From NCBI GenBank assembly GCA_024362935.1, contig JANCRA010000040.1, positions 1,364,001 to 1,428,000 on the forward strand: DNA of 64,000 bases, given 5' to 3'. The stretch's first letter is position 1. Each line of letters opens with the position of its first letter. This DNA comes from Setophaga petechia (Eukaryota > Chordata > Aves > Passeriformes > Parulidae). The position numbers and the translations under genes were made by a program. Below the pieces are notes generated by a model, which did no database searches, was not told the DNA's origin, and saw nothing but the letters and a program-made list of their open reading frames with translations. This document shows, piece by piece, positions 26,085 through 38,756 of this stretch.

Positions 26085-28024
26085 TAAAATTATGATATTG
26101 TCCTGCAGTGAAGAGCCAATTACTGCTGGTAAACTACTGAACCATCTGAAGAGACAGTGTTGTTATTTTCCACTGTTGTATTAATTGCCTTTTTCTTGTA
26201 TGTGGGATGACATTCAAGGAGAGAGAGGACACAATTAGAATAAAAAGTTGTCAAGAAAAGTTCTTGCTAGCGCCAACTTTACATAACAAGATGGTTAACA
26301 ATTAAAAAACCCACAAACTATGAGCTAGTTGCTGTATATTCCTTCTGAAACTAGAGAAGTTAAAGGGAGGGATGGATATGGTGAATGAGAAGAGGCTATG
26401 TACTTCATTAATGCTTAGACCTGAAAATCAAACCATACTGTGTATCACAGGTAAATTACTGAAAAGTCCCTAAAACTGGATTTTGTTCTAATTACTGTTC
26501 CATTAGCCCCTACTAAAATCACTGATTCCCTATTGCTAGATAATGAATGAATTCAGGTAGTGTAATGTTCCCCTGAGTGAAAAATATGAAATTGATATTC
26601 CTGATGGGCTGTGATAGTCCTCTAAGGCTTTTTGAAGTGTTATCCTGAAAACATCAGTGGAGGCAGTAATCATCATAAAAATAAATTTTTAACATTTAGG
26701 AAAAATCTTGTGATCAGACTTAGAATTTGCCTGCTCTGCTTTGGGCTTGAAGGGCCATGTACTGTAAGGGCAGAAGCATGAATATTGAGGCCATTGAGAG
26801 AAGACTTGAGAGAAGTCCTTTTATGGTCCATGACTAAACACAGCTTAACAGAATCCTGAGAATACTGTGTTCAGACACTATTGGATAATTAAGACAATGT
26901 ACACGTAAAAGAAAAATAGGGTTATATCTGCCTTGTGCCTTTGATATCTGTTGAAGCTCCTGATCTCGTAATATCCTGTGAAATTATAGGACTGGACCAT
27001 AAATTGCTGTTTAATATATTTATAATTTGGATACATACTTAGAAACCAGCTGTACCAGCTGGACAAACTGAGGGAAAATTGTGATCCTCCTTCACAGTAT
27101 TTAACAGAAGAAAACAGTTTTAACTGTTTAGTAGCACACAAGTTCATTTTCCATTACCTCTTCATACAGCTGGAGATCTTAATTTACATGATCTCCTGAA
27201 GGAGAGAGAATATACATAAGTCTATTTGTTTGGATATTTTATGGTTTTAATTGAAAACAATTCTTTCTCCTATACTGCTGTGTTTGGAAAGTTTTAGTAT
27301 TTCCACAATATGGTATTTGAGACTTGTTCACCACCAGCAGGTTTGGAAATGTTCAAAGTAAGAAATTAAAGCAAAATGCTGGTTCTACATTTTTTCAAGA
27401 GGTTTACAGAAGGCAGTGAATTTTTCACCTCCCACTGTCTCCAAAGCAAAGAGCCAAATTACTCCATTTTGTTCAAATTAAGGCTCTAGAAGAGCTGGAA
27501 TGAATGCTGAGGTGTAATTACAGGAGCAAACCCATCACACAACTGCAATATCAGCCTGTTTCAAAGGAATTAGGGTCATGCTAGGGCAGCAACTCTGAGG
27601 AAATTTACATGGGACTTTATCAATTTTTTAACATACTTGCCACAAACTTCAGGATAAACGTGGAGCCCGAAGCTGAGGTGCAGGCACATACTCATTTCCA
27701 GAGCTGCTCATGTTTTCTGCATGCACAGGGTGTTGTGGCCTTGCTCACAGAGTGCAAGAATGAATGACAGTATCATCCAGGCTCAGCAGTGCTTTAAGTG
27801 ATGGTTAAATCCTGCCTCACTTGCAGGTGCTGTGCATTGTGAATGACCTCCCTGCTGAGGCCTGTTTCCCTGATGATTAATGGTGTAGTCTACCAAAGGC
27901 AGGAGCACTTATTGTACTAAAAATGAGCAGTGCATTATCCATCCTTCTGCAGTCTTCTTCATCACCACTGGGGCACCAGCCATCCAGATCTGTAGTCAGT
28001 TTAGTGATCTCACTGACCAATTGA

Positions 28025-28046
28025 TTTTTTTTTTTTTTTTTTTTTT
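28025..28046 (+). repeat. T22 homopolymer
   Basis: An uninterrupted run of about 22 T lies at the left edge of a GC-richer 430-bp stretch. Read on the minus strand it would be a poly(A) tail, so the neighbouring sequence could be a retroposed copy. I could not recognise any parent gene, and there is no AATAAA at the expected distance. Confidence 0.8.
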
Positions 28047-28529
28047 GTTTATAATGAATATGAGATTCTAATTTGGCTTACAATGGGAATTGCCTTGTCA
28101 GGCAGCTCTCTCCTGCCTGCTACTGCTGCCTCCCAGCCTCTCTCCATTAGATGTTTAAAGATGTGGCAAATCATCTCCTGTGCAACCAGCCAGTACAGAG
28201 GGACTGGGCCATCTTTGAGCCAGCACCTTGTATTGCATGCAGCCAGGGTGCAGGAAAACACAGGCATGTAGGCATAAAATTGGCAGGAGCAGCCTTTATT
28301 TGGTTGCAGAGTTCATGCAGTGAGCAGACTGCCCTGCTCTGTTCTCAGCTGCCCCCAAACCTCACAGCCCCTCCCCAGCCCAGGGCCTGTGCCAGTGCAT
28401 CTCACAGGAGATGTGGTAACATGCATGCTGCTAGGAGCCAGCCGGTATCCATGTTTTGATTTGGGAAGGCAAATCTGAGTGCTTCTCAGAGTCACTGATG
28501 AGACTGATCTGCTTCTTCCTTGAATACCA

Positions 28530-28690
28530 GGCATCTTGTCCAACCCTCCTGCACAAGCAGGGATGTCTACAGCAGGTTATCTAGGGCTCAGTCCAGATGG
28601 CTTTTGGCTACCTCCAAGGGCAGAGGGTGATGTCCTCCAAGGGTTGACTGCTATGCAGCATGAGCACCTCAGAGGTCCTCTGGGAATAAC
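28530..28690 (-). mobile_element. Degenerate CR1 LINE fragment, antisense
   Basis: 'cttgtccaaccctcctgcac', 'agcagggatgtctacagc', 'aggttatctagggctcagtc' and 'ggctacctccaagggcagag' follow the antisense order of an avian CR1 3' segment, with much divergence. Ends are approximate. Confidence 0.6.
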
Positions 28691-30825
28691 CAGAGACCTG
28701 CATTGTGGATACAGATAAAAGTGTAACGTGCTCACCATGATCTGTTGTACATGAAAAAAAGTGTTGTTTGAGAAAATACCCTCCCATATCTTACAGAAGA
28801 TTTAATGACATTGAGTAATGCAACCTGGAAAAACAATGAGCAGTGTGCTACCTTATTAAAAGCATTTTCCTGCTTCTTTGCATAGGTTGCCCAGATTTTT
28901 GGATGTGTCCCAGCTTCTGCAGGGCTTGTAGCCTCGTGAGCAGAATGGTCTAAGGTTTATTCACCAGTTCTGAAAAAAAAATCCAACTAATTTTGGGGTC
29001 AGAAGATTTGAATTATGAGCCTGGATTTCTATTCTTTGTTCCTAGTATTTGATGCACTTAGGTGGATATGAGAGAAAATATGGGTGTTGAAAGCCTAATT
29101 CAGGAAGCCAGATTTGAGACCCTCCCACAGATATGTTTATACAGTCAGGTTATATGGGTTAATTGTGGTGGAATTTGATTCTGTTCTTTAAGCAGTTTTA
29201 TAGAGTTAAATATTATTTGGACCAGGATTTATGAGAAGGATTCTGTTGTCAGCTGATTAGAGCATTTGTGTTAAATCTGGAGAGTTTAAATAAATCAAGT
29301 CTGTAATCAGTCTGATTCTTGGCATGTTGGAGCTAATTATTCACCTTTTCACACAAAGTGGAAGAGCTGCAGCAGAAGAGACTCAGCCCTTCTGGGGGAA
29401 GTAGTTTGACCTTCTTAGTAGGAGACATCTGCTGCCTAAACCCAAACTTCTCCAACAAAAGAATTGATAGGGAAACTGGTAAACTGAGGAAAGGAGTGCA
29501 ATTTTCTTTCAGGTTCTGACAGAAAATTTTTTGTTGGATTTCAAAGAAATCTTTGTCAAGAAATTATACTTTTCCTGCAAAGTTTGACCTCACAGATTTT
29601 GATGTTTCAATAAAGACTTGCTTGATCAAAAAAAGCACAAACCCCAACCCTTACCCTTCCCATGTGTTGCTCACAAGGCACCTGCACAAGAAAAAATAAA
29701 TTTGTTTACTAGGGATAAATGATAATACGACTTCCCCTTCAGGTTTCAGCCAGTCCAGTTTAGGGTGTACCTACCTCCAAAAGGATGGGGAAGCAGGTGT
29801 ATTTTATCTTCTTTTTTTTTCCTGTCCTCTCTTTGTCAGTGAGAAAAAGGAAGAAATTACTAAAACAATAAAAATGAAGTATCTGCCAGAAATAGCGACC
29901 AAGGAATATAGATAGTTCTCTGAGGTTTATCACTGTTTTTTAAAAAGTGGCATCAGGATGCTGATGAGCCTAGCATGGAAAAAAATCACTCAGGCTGTTC
30001 AATGGATCACCACTTTCAAGAATACACATGTGGAACTAGAGTACAGACTTCAGCCTCATCAATGGTGGGATTTGCTCTTGAAGGAATTAGGGCAGCTGAG
30101 TGTGTTGCAGTCACAGCTGCCTCACAGCTGGGCTCAGGGAAGTGTGAAGTGTTGCCAGGTGAGATTGCAGGAGGGTCAGAGAGAAGTGTAAGACAGTCAC
30201 AGCTTGATTGGAGAGCAGCTCTCTGAATGACATGTAATGGTGAGTAACAAAATAATAGAAATGCTGAAGTAGGTACTGATTTTGGCATTTTCTGGCAAAA
30301 CCAGTACACAGCAAACCTTTGCTTTGCCTGTTTGTTAATATTGGGCATGTCCCTTCAAATGGATCTAGAAACTTTTGGAGTGTTCAGGATCTGAAAAAGA
30401 TGAAGGCAGGGATCGAAACATGAATAAAAAGAATAACAGAGATAATAGGACAGAAGATATACTAAAACTCAACAGCTAATTGGTAGTTAAGTTTGGTAAT
30501 GAGGCCAGCTAGATGGCATTTCTAGGTATTGTCTGGGTTTTTATAAAATAAATATTACAAGATACTTTACAGAGGATGACTCATTCTCTTTAAAATATAC
30601 ATGGTGCTTCCTATATCTTCACCCACATCGTTACCTCACAGACTTTTAAAATAGTACCCGGGTTAGGTCTCTAATGCAGGATATGAAAAAGACATGAATT
30701 ATTAATTCCTTTTACTCTAGCAATCCAAAACAGCGCTGCATAAGTAAGAGGTGTAGTTTAAGTAGGGAGGCCTGTCCACTGTCACTGGAGCTGTTTTCAG
30801 AAGGAATTCAGGAATCGGCCATGGA

Positions 30826-30930
30826 AGAAAAAACCAACCAAAAAACCAATCAACCAAAAGACAAAAAAACCCAAACAAAAAGCCCAAAAAACCGAAAACA
30901 AAACAAAAAAAGGAACACAAAACAAAAGGC
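30826..30930 (+). repeat. A/C-rich low-complexity tract
   Basis: About 100 nt of A runs broken by C (aaaccaaccaaaaaaccaat type). The minus-strand open frame over it is a phenylalanine/leucine-rich artefact of this composition. Confidence 0.85.
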
Positions 30931-32723
30931 ATGAGTGAGCATTGCTCTGTAGCCTGGTGGTTGATTTGGTTCTGGGCTCTGTTCCTCAGAGCTTATTCAA
31001 TGAATAACAATAGTCCATGATGATGTATCCTTATACTCCTTCTTCCTGGGAAGGTGTCTTTAGCATTAGACTTCTGTCGAGTCTTCCATAAGGAGAGTGG
31101 AAGGGCAAAGCCCAATATTCCCCAGTTGTCTGGCCCATCCTACAGACACTTGCAAGTCCAAATTCACTCAGTGAGCTGTTCAGGAGAAAACCTAGATTTT
31201 GCCTTCCTAGTAAAGGCAAAAACACTAATAGGGATGCAGAGATACCGCACACTGGAGCCCTGAAAAATTACCAAATTAAAAAATAATAGGCTCTTAGGAG
31301 TTAGGACTTGGTTTATTGTTAGGAGGTAAATAAACAAGGTATTCGGGGACTTTGAAAACCTCTGACAAAACATTCAGCACGACCCTGTTGAATCCCTCAG
31401 AGGGCCATATTTTTAAAGCTTCAGGGGTAGTCAGGGGAATGCAGTAACCCTCCTTGAATTAAAATAATGAGATGTGTGTATCAAGATGACTAAAAGCTAG
31501 TCTGTGTTCAGGAACTGGAAGTCATCAAACCAATCTCATTTCCTTCTGCAACATGTGAGGAGATCATATTGAAATAAATATTATGAGTGTTATGGCTCAG
31601 ATTTAGTGAGTTTTATGGCATTGTACTGCACCATATTTTTATGTGTAAGCCAGGGAAACATGGTCTGCACCAAACTGCTATCAGGGGAGTTTGTAGTAAC
31701 CATTATACTGGAAGGGTAAGTTAAGAAAGATACTGGGTGCAGCATTGCTATTTTGATTCCTGGATACATAAATAGGCATAAGGACTGTATTGCTAAATGT
31801 CAGAAAGCAGAGTGGTGCTGCAAGTTACCCTGGATAGTGCCAAAGCTGCAGTTCTGGTATATAACAGTTGTAAAAGTGGGATGGAAAAACCCAGTGCAAA
31901 TCATCAAGATAAATGTGATGTCCATGTTTAGGCAAGAAAACCAAGTGCACTGGTGTTGTCTGGCTGGTGGCTGCCTGGGCAGCAGAACTGCAGAGGTGCA
32001 GCTGTGACCCACAGGCTGAAGGTATTTATTCTTTCATACTGGTGTGAAAAGGCAAATATTCTATGAGATGGTAAACCAGAGTAATACTGAAAAAATAAGT
32101 AATTCTTTCTGTTTAATTGGTGTTGGCAAATCCTGACCTGAAAGGCTGTGTTGTTTCGGGTGCAGCACTTCCAAGAAGATGTGGGCTACATTTTCCAGGA
32201 AGATGTAGGAGATTGACAAAAGAGATCACAAGTCTGGAAGAAAAGCCAGGAAATACTGAAACAGTTGAGAGGGTCTGCCAGGGAAAAAGAGTTGAGATGA
32301 TAAAATATAACAGTCTTCAGCTTTCAGATAAGTAGCTCTGAGGAAGGAAGCTGACCCTTGTTCTTTTTTCTTTTCCGTTGTCTTTTATTAATTTTATTCA
32401 ATCTCAGCAAAAAGTCAGAACAAGATTTTTAGTTGTAAGAAAAGTGAGACTGGGGTGTCCAAGGAGCTTATGCAAGTTCCTCATCAAAGGATAGGCCTCT
32501 GTTTAGGGATGAATTGCATCCATCTTGTTTTTGTGCAGGGATAAATTAGATGACCTCTCAGGATTCTGGCTCTCTTCGCACTTTCTTATTTCTAGTAGTT
32601 TCTTTAATTTTTGAGATTTCCAAGACATTGTTAACAACATAGAGGCAAAGAAGTAGACAAAGAATTGTACCTCTTGGATTATATTGAGTGAATAAACTCT
32701 GTCTTTAAACTGGATCACTTAAA

Positions 32724-32800
32724 CATATATATATATATATATATGAATAGTCTCTCTCTATGTATATACACATACACAAATACATAAAATATAATATACA
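32724..32800 (+). repeat. (AT)n microsatellite with a TA/CA-rich flank
   Basis: A pure AT run (about 32,724-32,744) is followed by TCTCTCTC and TATA/CACA-rich sequence. It directly abuts the truncated 5' end of the next CR1 copy. Confidence 0.85.
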
Positions 32801-32805
32801 AACTA

Positions 32806-33165
32806 TTTGATCACATGTCTAATGAAGAGAGGCTGAGGGAGCTGGGGTTTAGAGGAGACCTTCTTGCTCTTAATATCTACCTAAAAGGAGCTTGTAGTGA
32901 GGTGGGGGGTTGATCTCATCTCCCAGGTAGAAAATGAAGGGATGAGAGGAAATGGCTTCAAGTTGTGCCAGGAAAGGTTTAGATAGGATATTAGGAAAAA
33001 TTTCTTCACAAGCATTGGAATAGGCTATCCAGGTGGAATTACTACCCCTGGAAGTGTTTTAAATGTGCATGGATGTGCTGCTTGAGGACATGGTTTGGAG
33101 CTGGGTTAACAGTTGGACTCAATGATCTTAGAGGTCTTTTTCTATCTTAATGGTTCTAGTCATGC
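32806..33165 (+). mobile_element. CR1 LINE fragment, sense
   Basis: The order 'gaagagaggctgagggagct', 'aaaggagcttgtagtgagg', 'gaaatggcttcaagttgtgc', 'ggaaaaatttcttcaca' and 'ggactcaatgatcttagagg' matches the avian CR1 3' region. It is 5' truncated next to an AT microsatellite and has no intact open frame. Confidence 0.88.
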
Positions 33166-34442
33166 TTACATATGTGTATATATGGTTTTTATCTCTCTCT
33201 GTGTGTTCATTCCACTGCTTCTGGTTATGTTTCCCTATGTTACCAGCTGCAATGTGTAACCCTAAATCAGGTATCTCCAAAATCCCAGTTTCAGAAAAAT
33301 TGACTCAGGAGCACTGAAGCAAACAAGTATATATGTCAAGTGATGTAAACCAGTACCCAGGAATATGAAAATTCCTGGTAGGAAAGAGATGGAGGGTGAG
33401 CCAACTATCCAGATCTTGACTTCCCACCAAAAAGACAGCTCCTGTCTCAGCTGAAATGGAAAGCAGGGTTTTAGACACCCATGGATGGTCCCATACTGCT
33501 AAGAGTTTGTACCTTCCATTTCTGTCAAGTATTTCCCATTAGTAAGGGGCTGATTATCTTCAGGTCTGCCCTGCCCTCATCCCATGGTACTCTGACTCTG
33601 TTGGAGCAGTGGTGTGAGTAAAGGCCTTTGGGATTAGGGCTATTTTTTTCCCTCAGAAAAGGGAAAAATAGTGAAAGTCTATCTTGGTAGCAGTGTTATG
33701 GATTGAACTCAGCCAGATTTTCTGCTTAAGCTGTAAAAATCACTTGAAATATTTTCCCTGTGGGGCTATATATTCTTCTACAGTTCAACAAGGTACTTCA
33801 GGCAAGGTTTCTCTTTCATCTCAAAATGATGGAGTAGAGTACTATAAAATCTGGTTTAGAATTCATCTTTTGTTTTGTTTGCTGTTAACGAAGTTGTGGA
33901 CTTTTATCTTCTAGTAATTGGCCTTGTGGTTAACATTTGGGTAGTTGGGAAAGTAGGTACACACCAGTGTTAATCATCGCATCATAAAAGAGGCAAGAGA
34001 AGGCACAATAATCAGATAGTTTGCTTTGTGTGTCTGCAAACCACTGCTGAACTGAAAAATAATTTTTTCATCTTCCTTTCTGGCCTACATCTTGTTTGTT
34101 TATTTTCAATACTTGCCATTACATTTCTTTTCATCGGCTTTCAAAATGAAAATGAGTAGATGACAAAAGTTAATGTCATTTTTCAGACATAAACCAAAAT
34201 GAGTGGTCTAGCTGTATTTGGGGAAACGCATTAAATAATGAGTTCAGGGTGACAGATGAAACCTGAAAGGAGAAACACTATGTGTGGCTTTTAATATGTG
34301 TAACTTTTACTTTATGTGTGATGCTTGCCCACTGCAGAAACTTACTGTCATAGGGGATTGTGCCTATTGGGTTAATGCTCAGCCTTTTAATTGGTGTCAA
34401 TCAGGATCAAAATGTGTTGTAACTCCACTGTTTTCAGTTGAG

Positions 34443-34957
34443 TTGCATCTCAAATACTGTGTTCAGTTCTGAACCCTCAGTGCAAGAAAGACATTGAGGG
34501 GCTGGAGTGTGTCCAGAGAAGGGCAACGGAGCTGGGAAAGTGTCTGGAGCACAATTCCTGTGAGGAGTAGCTGAGGGAGCTAGGAGTGTTTAGTCTAGAG
34601 AAAGGGAGATTCAGGGAGGATCTTCTCTCTCTCTACAGCCACTTAAAAGAAGGTTGTAGGGAGTTGAGGCTTGGACTCTTTTCCCAAGTAACAAGCAGTA
34701 GGACAATAGGAAATGGCAGCAAGTTAAGCCACGGGAGGTTTAGATTGGAGAAAAGGAAAAATTTCTTCTCTGAAAGCATTGTCAAGCACTGGAACAGGCT
34801 GCCCAATGAAGTAGTTGAGTTACAACCATGGGAAGTATTTAAAAGATGTGTAGATGGGACACTCAGGGACATGGTTGAGTGGTGGCCTCGCTGTGACAGT
34901 GCTGGGCTAATCGATGATCTCAAAGCACATTTCCAAACTGAATGATTCTGTGATGCT
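34443..34957 (+). mobile_element. CR1 LINE fragment, sense, about 515 bp
   Basis: This is the longest CR1 copy in the window. 'tgtgttcagttctgaaccct', 'gaaagacattgaggggctgg', 'gtgtccagagaagggcaacg', 'ctgagggagctaggagtgtt', 'ggaacaggctgcccaatgaa' and 'aatgattctgtgat' come in the order of an avian CR1 3' end. A 119-codon open frame at 34,586-34,945 lies inside it. Its peptide (for example [19 protein letters not shown]) is the usual conceptual translation of this transposon segment, not a host gene. Confidence 0.9.
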
Positions 34958-37035
34958 TTATACAAGGAGAATATTGATAGTGCTGAATTGTGAAGCAAAG
35001 TTATTATATATTCCTGATGCTATTTAAACTAGTAATGACATAGAAGTTGTCATGATGTGGCATTCAGTGTGTGCCCTTTGTTTTAGTACAGAAGAAACCA
35101 AGAATAAAAGCCTATTTGAAGAATGGTGTTTGAGGTACTAGGTGGGTGTGAGTTTTACAAGCTCTTCATGCCAGAGATTTGGCAAAGGGCAATATTCTGT
35201 CATATGCTAATACAAGTCTAAATAGAAAAGGTGTTACCTTATTCCTTTATTTAAAAAGAAATGTACTGCAATTTTCTTATTGTAATAATGATTCCTGCAA
35301 AGGCTTTCCTTGTTCAAATAGCTCATGTTCATGATTGGCACCTTAGAAATCTGAGAAGTTTGAGTGAGTGAATTGACAGAGAACAGTTTGCAAACATTAA
35401 CCCCCCAAGAGCTGTAGGCAAGCAGTGTGGGAGGATTGCTCTCTTTACCAGTGCAGGAGCCATGTCATTGAAGCAGTTGTTTCCTTTCCATGGAAAGCAT
35501 CTCCTTTAGAACAGACTCTACCATCACCTCTCTGGCAGGGATGACATTGACACACACGGGTGGACACTTCTCTCTCAGGAGAGGGTAGCCCCTGGACTAA
35601 AGCATTTTGAATTTCAATAGAAATAGCTTCCTACTTCACCTTTGCCTCATGCCCATTTCTCTTCCAGCCTTGGGTCAGAAAGCTCAGTAGAAACAGCTAT
35701 TGATGTAACAAACACTTTCTTTCGAATGATGTTTCTGCCACAGTTTTTCAATGATATTACTCTTAAGAAGCAAGTATTAAATTCTGCCCCTCAAAACACT
35801 CTATGAGAGGGTCAGCTCACAGCTAAGATCTCCCTCTGCATGTCTTCTTTTTTTCTCCTTTTTGCATTTGGGCCAAAAGCCACCAAGGGTTGGTATCTGT
35901 ATACCCACACAGGTCTTCTGACCTGTCATCTGCATCTTCTTGCATAAAATGGCATTTTCACCTATAAGAGTTTTTCTTTCATGTCCCATGGGAAAAATAA
36001 GACTGTTCTCTTCATCATACCAGACTGGTACAAGATAACCTATGTCTCTGGAACTTCTGTATTCCTCTCTCATTTTCCAGCAAGGAAAAATAAAAGCACT
36101 TTCCTTCAAGATTTTACTGTCTCCCTTTCTGCATAAAAATCCCATATATTACAGTGAGCAACCAGAACACCATAATCTGTATCTGATCTGTCTCCATTGT
36201 AGGAACACCAGTAGTGGCTTACAAAAAACACTATTAATATTTTGTTAATTCGTGGACATCACTTTTAGGAGGTAGAATACAAGAAGAGGGGCTGGATAAT
36301 ACGTCAGATTGCCTTTACTGGAGTTATCACTTCCTGTACATAAACTTGCCCTCTGTGGTGTCACATTCACCAAATTATCTCTCCCCACTCCTCGTTGCAA
36401 GATACACTTGCTGAAGTTTCCTGGTGTTTCAGGGCACAAGGCATCCATTGTCCATTTCCTTTCTGGCTGTTTGTGCTCTCAAGGACTATGGTATATGAAT
36501 CTTCTGTCTTGTGCCCAGCTGTGCTGTAGTGAGTATCAAAAAGGGAGTTTGTGCCAGAGAAAACTGCAAACCAGACTAAGGCTGTCCTGCAGTTAGAGAC
36601 GAGTAGAAGGTGTGTGTTAGGGCCCCTGTCTCAGAGGAGTGTTCAATACTGTGTGGAAACTGGCAGGCACCAAGAGTGGCTGGTGCAGAATACTAAATAG
36701 TTTTACACTTAAAACTCATGTGTAAGTTGGGAGTTCAGCGGCATGCTCTGAATCAAGGGGAAAAAAATACCCATTTTCCAGCATCCCTGAGAGTCAGTTG
36801 TTATTACTAACTCATTAATTGTTATAGTCATGTCTGTCCTTTTTTTGTAAGTAGAAGTTCATGGAGGATGTGTAGCTGAATGAGATCTTCCCCAGCTGGA
36901 AACGTAGATACCTCCAACCATTCACACTCTGAAAATCTTCCACTTTCTAGAGGGTTTTACTACTTTTTAATGTTTGTCAGTTTGTTTGACTGTCAGCTGG
37001 CAGAGTATTTGGACATATGTATCAAAAGACTAAGG

Positions 37036-37136
37036 AAAGCTAGAGCAACTACAAAGTCCCAGACCCTACTTGAAGGGCATTAGGAATTATTATTTGACTC
37101 TTCAGAGAATAAAGTTTTTATGCAGTGCTTGAGACA
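37036..37136 (+). repeat. Left arm of a 101-bp inverted repeat
   Basis: It runs from 'aaagctagagcaactac' to 'atgcagtgcttgagaca'. It pairs with 37,462-37,562 at 99 of 101 positions, with two mismatches and no gaps. Matching stops abruptly on both sides. The sequence is unique-looking and AT-rich, and I do not recognise it as a transposon terminus. Confidence 0.95.
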
Positions 37137-37461
37137 CCAGAGAGACACCAGTGTGCTCTCCAGCAGCTGTAGGGTATTCAGAGCCTTCGTGTTTTAACAT
37201 GAAGGAATTTCCTGTGAATTTTTGGGCTCGGTTCCTCCCCTGTAGGACAGGAGTCAGTTCCTTGATTGCCTTGCTGTTTTGCTGAAGGTGGGGCATTTTA
37301 TTTTTCACATTTGTGATGCCATGGTGAATAGAGAGGCTTTGCTGTGATAAAAAAAACAAACCAAAACAACACAAAAACCCTAACAGCCTAGTTCACTGCA
37401 ATTTTGCCATTTAATTTGTTCCGTATTTTAAACACATTTCAACCTTTTAAATATGCTCTGA

Positions 37462-37562
37462 TGTCTCAAGCACTGCATAAAAACTTTATTCTCTGAAGAG
37501 CCAAATAATAATTCCTAATGCCCTTCAAGTTGGGTCTGGGACTTTGTAGTTGCTCTAGCTTT
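37462..37562 (-). repeat. Right arm of the 101-bp inverted repeat
   Basis: This is the reverse complement of 37,036-37,136 with two substitutions, separated from it by a 325-nt spacer. A transcript of this intron could fold into a roughly 100-bp nearly perfect RNA duplex. The spacer has no convincing gene; its 90-codon minus-strand frame looks random. Confidence 0.95.
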
Positions 37563-38424
37563 TATGTGCATGTGATTGAACAAAGAGTCTCCCAGCTCCC
37601 CCTTGTGTGGATGCTCAACTCCTGCTACATCAAGCAGAAAACAACTGTGATTTGTGCTGCTTTTGATCAGACATTTCTACAATGCTTTGCTGCTGGAAAG
37701 CAGAATAATACTGTCACAAATTTTAAATTAACAAAATATGCCTAGAAGGGATTGGTAGCTCTTGTTCATCTGATTAATGTCAGGCTTGTAAAGTCTGTTC
37801 TCCCACAAAAACAGCAGCAAATGCTCAAGTGAGAGATGTTAAAAACAGAGATTCTCCATTTTAGTGGATCTTTATGTTTTAGTTATAATCTCTTACTGAA
37901 GCACCCAGGACGAAATCACAAAATCAACTAGCATCAAGGGAGTTGAATTAGCTTATATCTGTGTTCACTTTTAATTAGATTTGAAATGGCTATCCCACTC
38001 TAGTGCAGAAACCAAGTCAGTACCATCCCCTCAGGCCTTATTACTGACAACAACCTTAGCATAGATCTGCATATTCAGCAGTTGGGTGCATAGGTGCTTT
38101 GTATTGGGAAATACGGGCAGGATTTTAAAAACACAGGATACCTTTTTTACAACTCAATTTTTGCTCTTAGGCTGAGGAACCGAGGGACTTTCCTTTTTAA
38201 AATGTTCATATTCTGGCAGGAGTTTTTTGATGCAGCTTTTGTTTAACAGGTATCATCTTATGATAATATTTTTCTGCTCAACAGTGGAATCAAGGCAGCA
38301 CCGGTAGCAAGTACATTCTGTGCCACCTGATGTATTTCTACGGGTTTATTTTCCCCTTATGTACACTTCTATTCCTTCAATATGTGCTCTGAGACATTTC
38401 CAATTTCAGCATTCTGCTTGTCTC

Positions 38425-38500
38425 ATCTAATTCAATTATAAACTGTTCTGGGCAAAGACCATATCTGGGTTCTGCTTTCAAGTTTCAATATCCAACAGTT
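38425..38500 (+). repeat. Possible ancient amniote repeat remnant
   Basis: 'ttataaactgttctgggc' and 'aaagaccatatctgggttc' resemble a tail common to old interspersed repeats of amniotes (a 'gtaagctctttggggcaggg' type block). The match is short and diverged. Confidence 0.3.
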
Positions 38501-38756
38501 TTGCATAGTAATCTTTAAAAAAATGTATCATGATGAGGGAAGGAACTTAACTTATCCACAGGTATTTGTCATGTGAGAAGAGCATGCCCGGACCTCCCAA
38601 CTTTCAGCAATATTGTACCCACAGGCACTCCTACCTCTGCCCCCACTGGAAATGCTCAGTGTGATAGCAGATTTTGCTTAGGGTTTCTGTTAGATGGGGA
38701 GAGATTTTTCTTCTCTTTATTTCTCATTTTCATTTTCCCATTTGCTTCTCCTTCAG

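Larger units (their letters stand above)
25151..38756 (+). other. FAT3: Largest intron in the window, 13.6 kb
   Basis: It holds a perfect short hairpin (26,050-26,084), a T22 homopolymer (28,025-28,046), a GC-richer stretch of unknown nature (about 28,050-28,480), CR1 fragments (28,530-28,690; 32,806-33,165; 34,443-34,957), an A/C-rich tract (30,826-30,930), an AT microsatellite (32,724-32,800), a long inverted repeat (37,036-37,562) and possibly an old amniote repeat near 38,430. No cadherin-coding or other gene sequence was recognised. The exon phase is 1 on both sides and EC30 continues smoothly across it, so no exon appears to be missing. Confidence 0.85.

Noticed and set aside
28083..28459. 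Open frames next to the T22 tract considered as a processed pseudogene
   Set aside because: I could not recognise any parent protein, and the expected retroposition signs are incomplete, so no gene is annotated.
34586..34945. 119-codon open frame, plausible as a small gene
   Set aside because: It sits inside a clear CR1 3' end, and its peptide is the usual translation of that transposon segment.
37102..37374. 90-codon minus-strand frame in the spacer of the inverted repeat, considered as a mobile-element gene
   Set aside because: No transposase or other domain is visible, and no target-site duplication flanks the arms.
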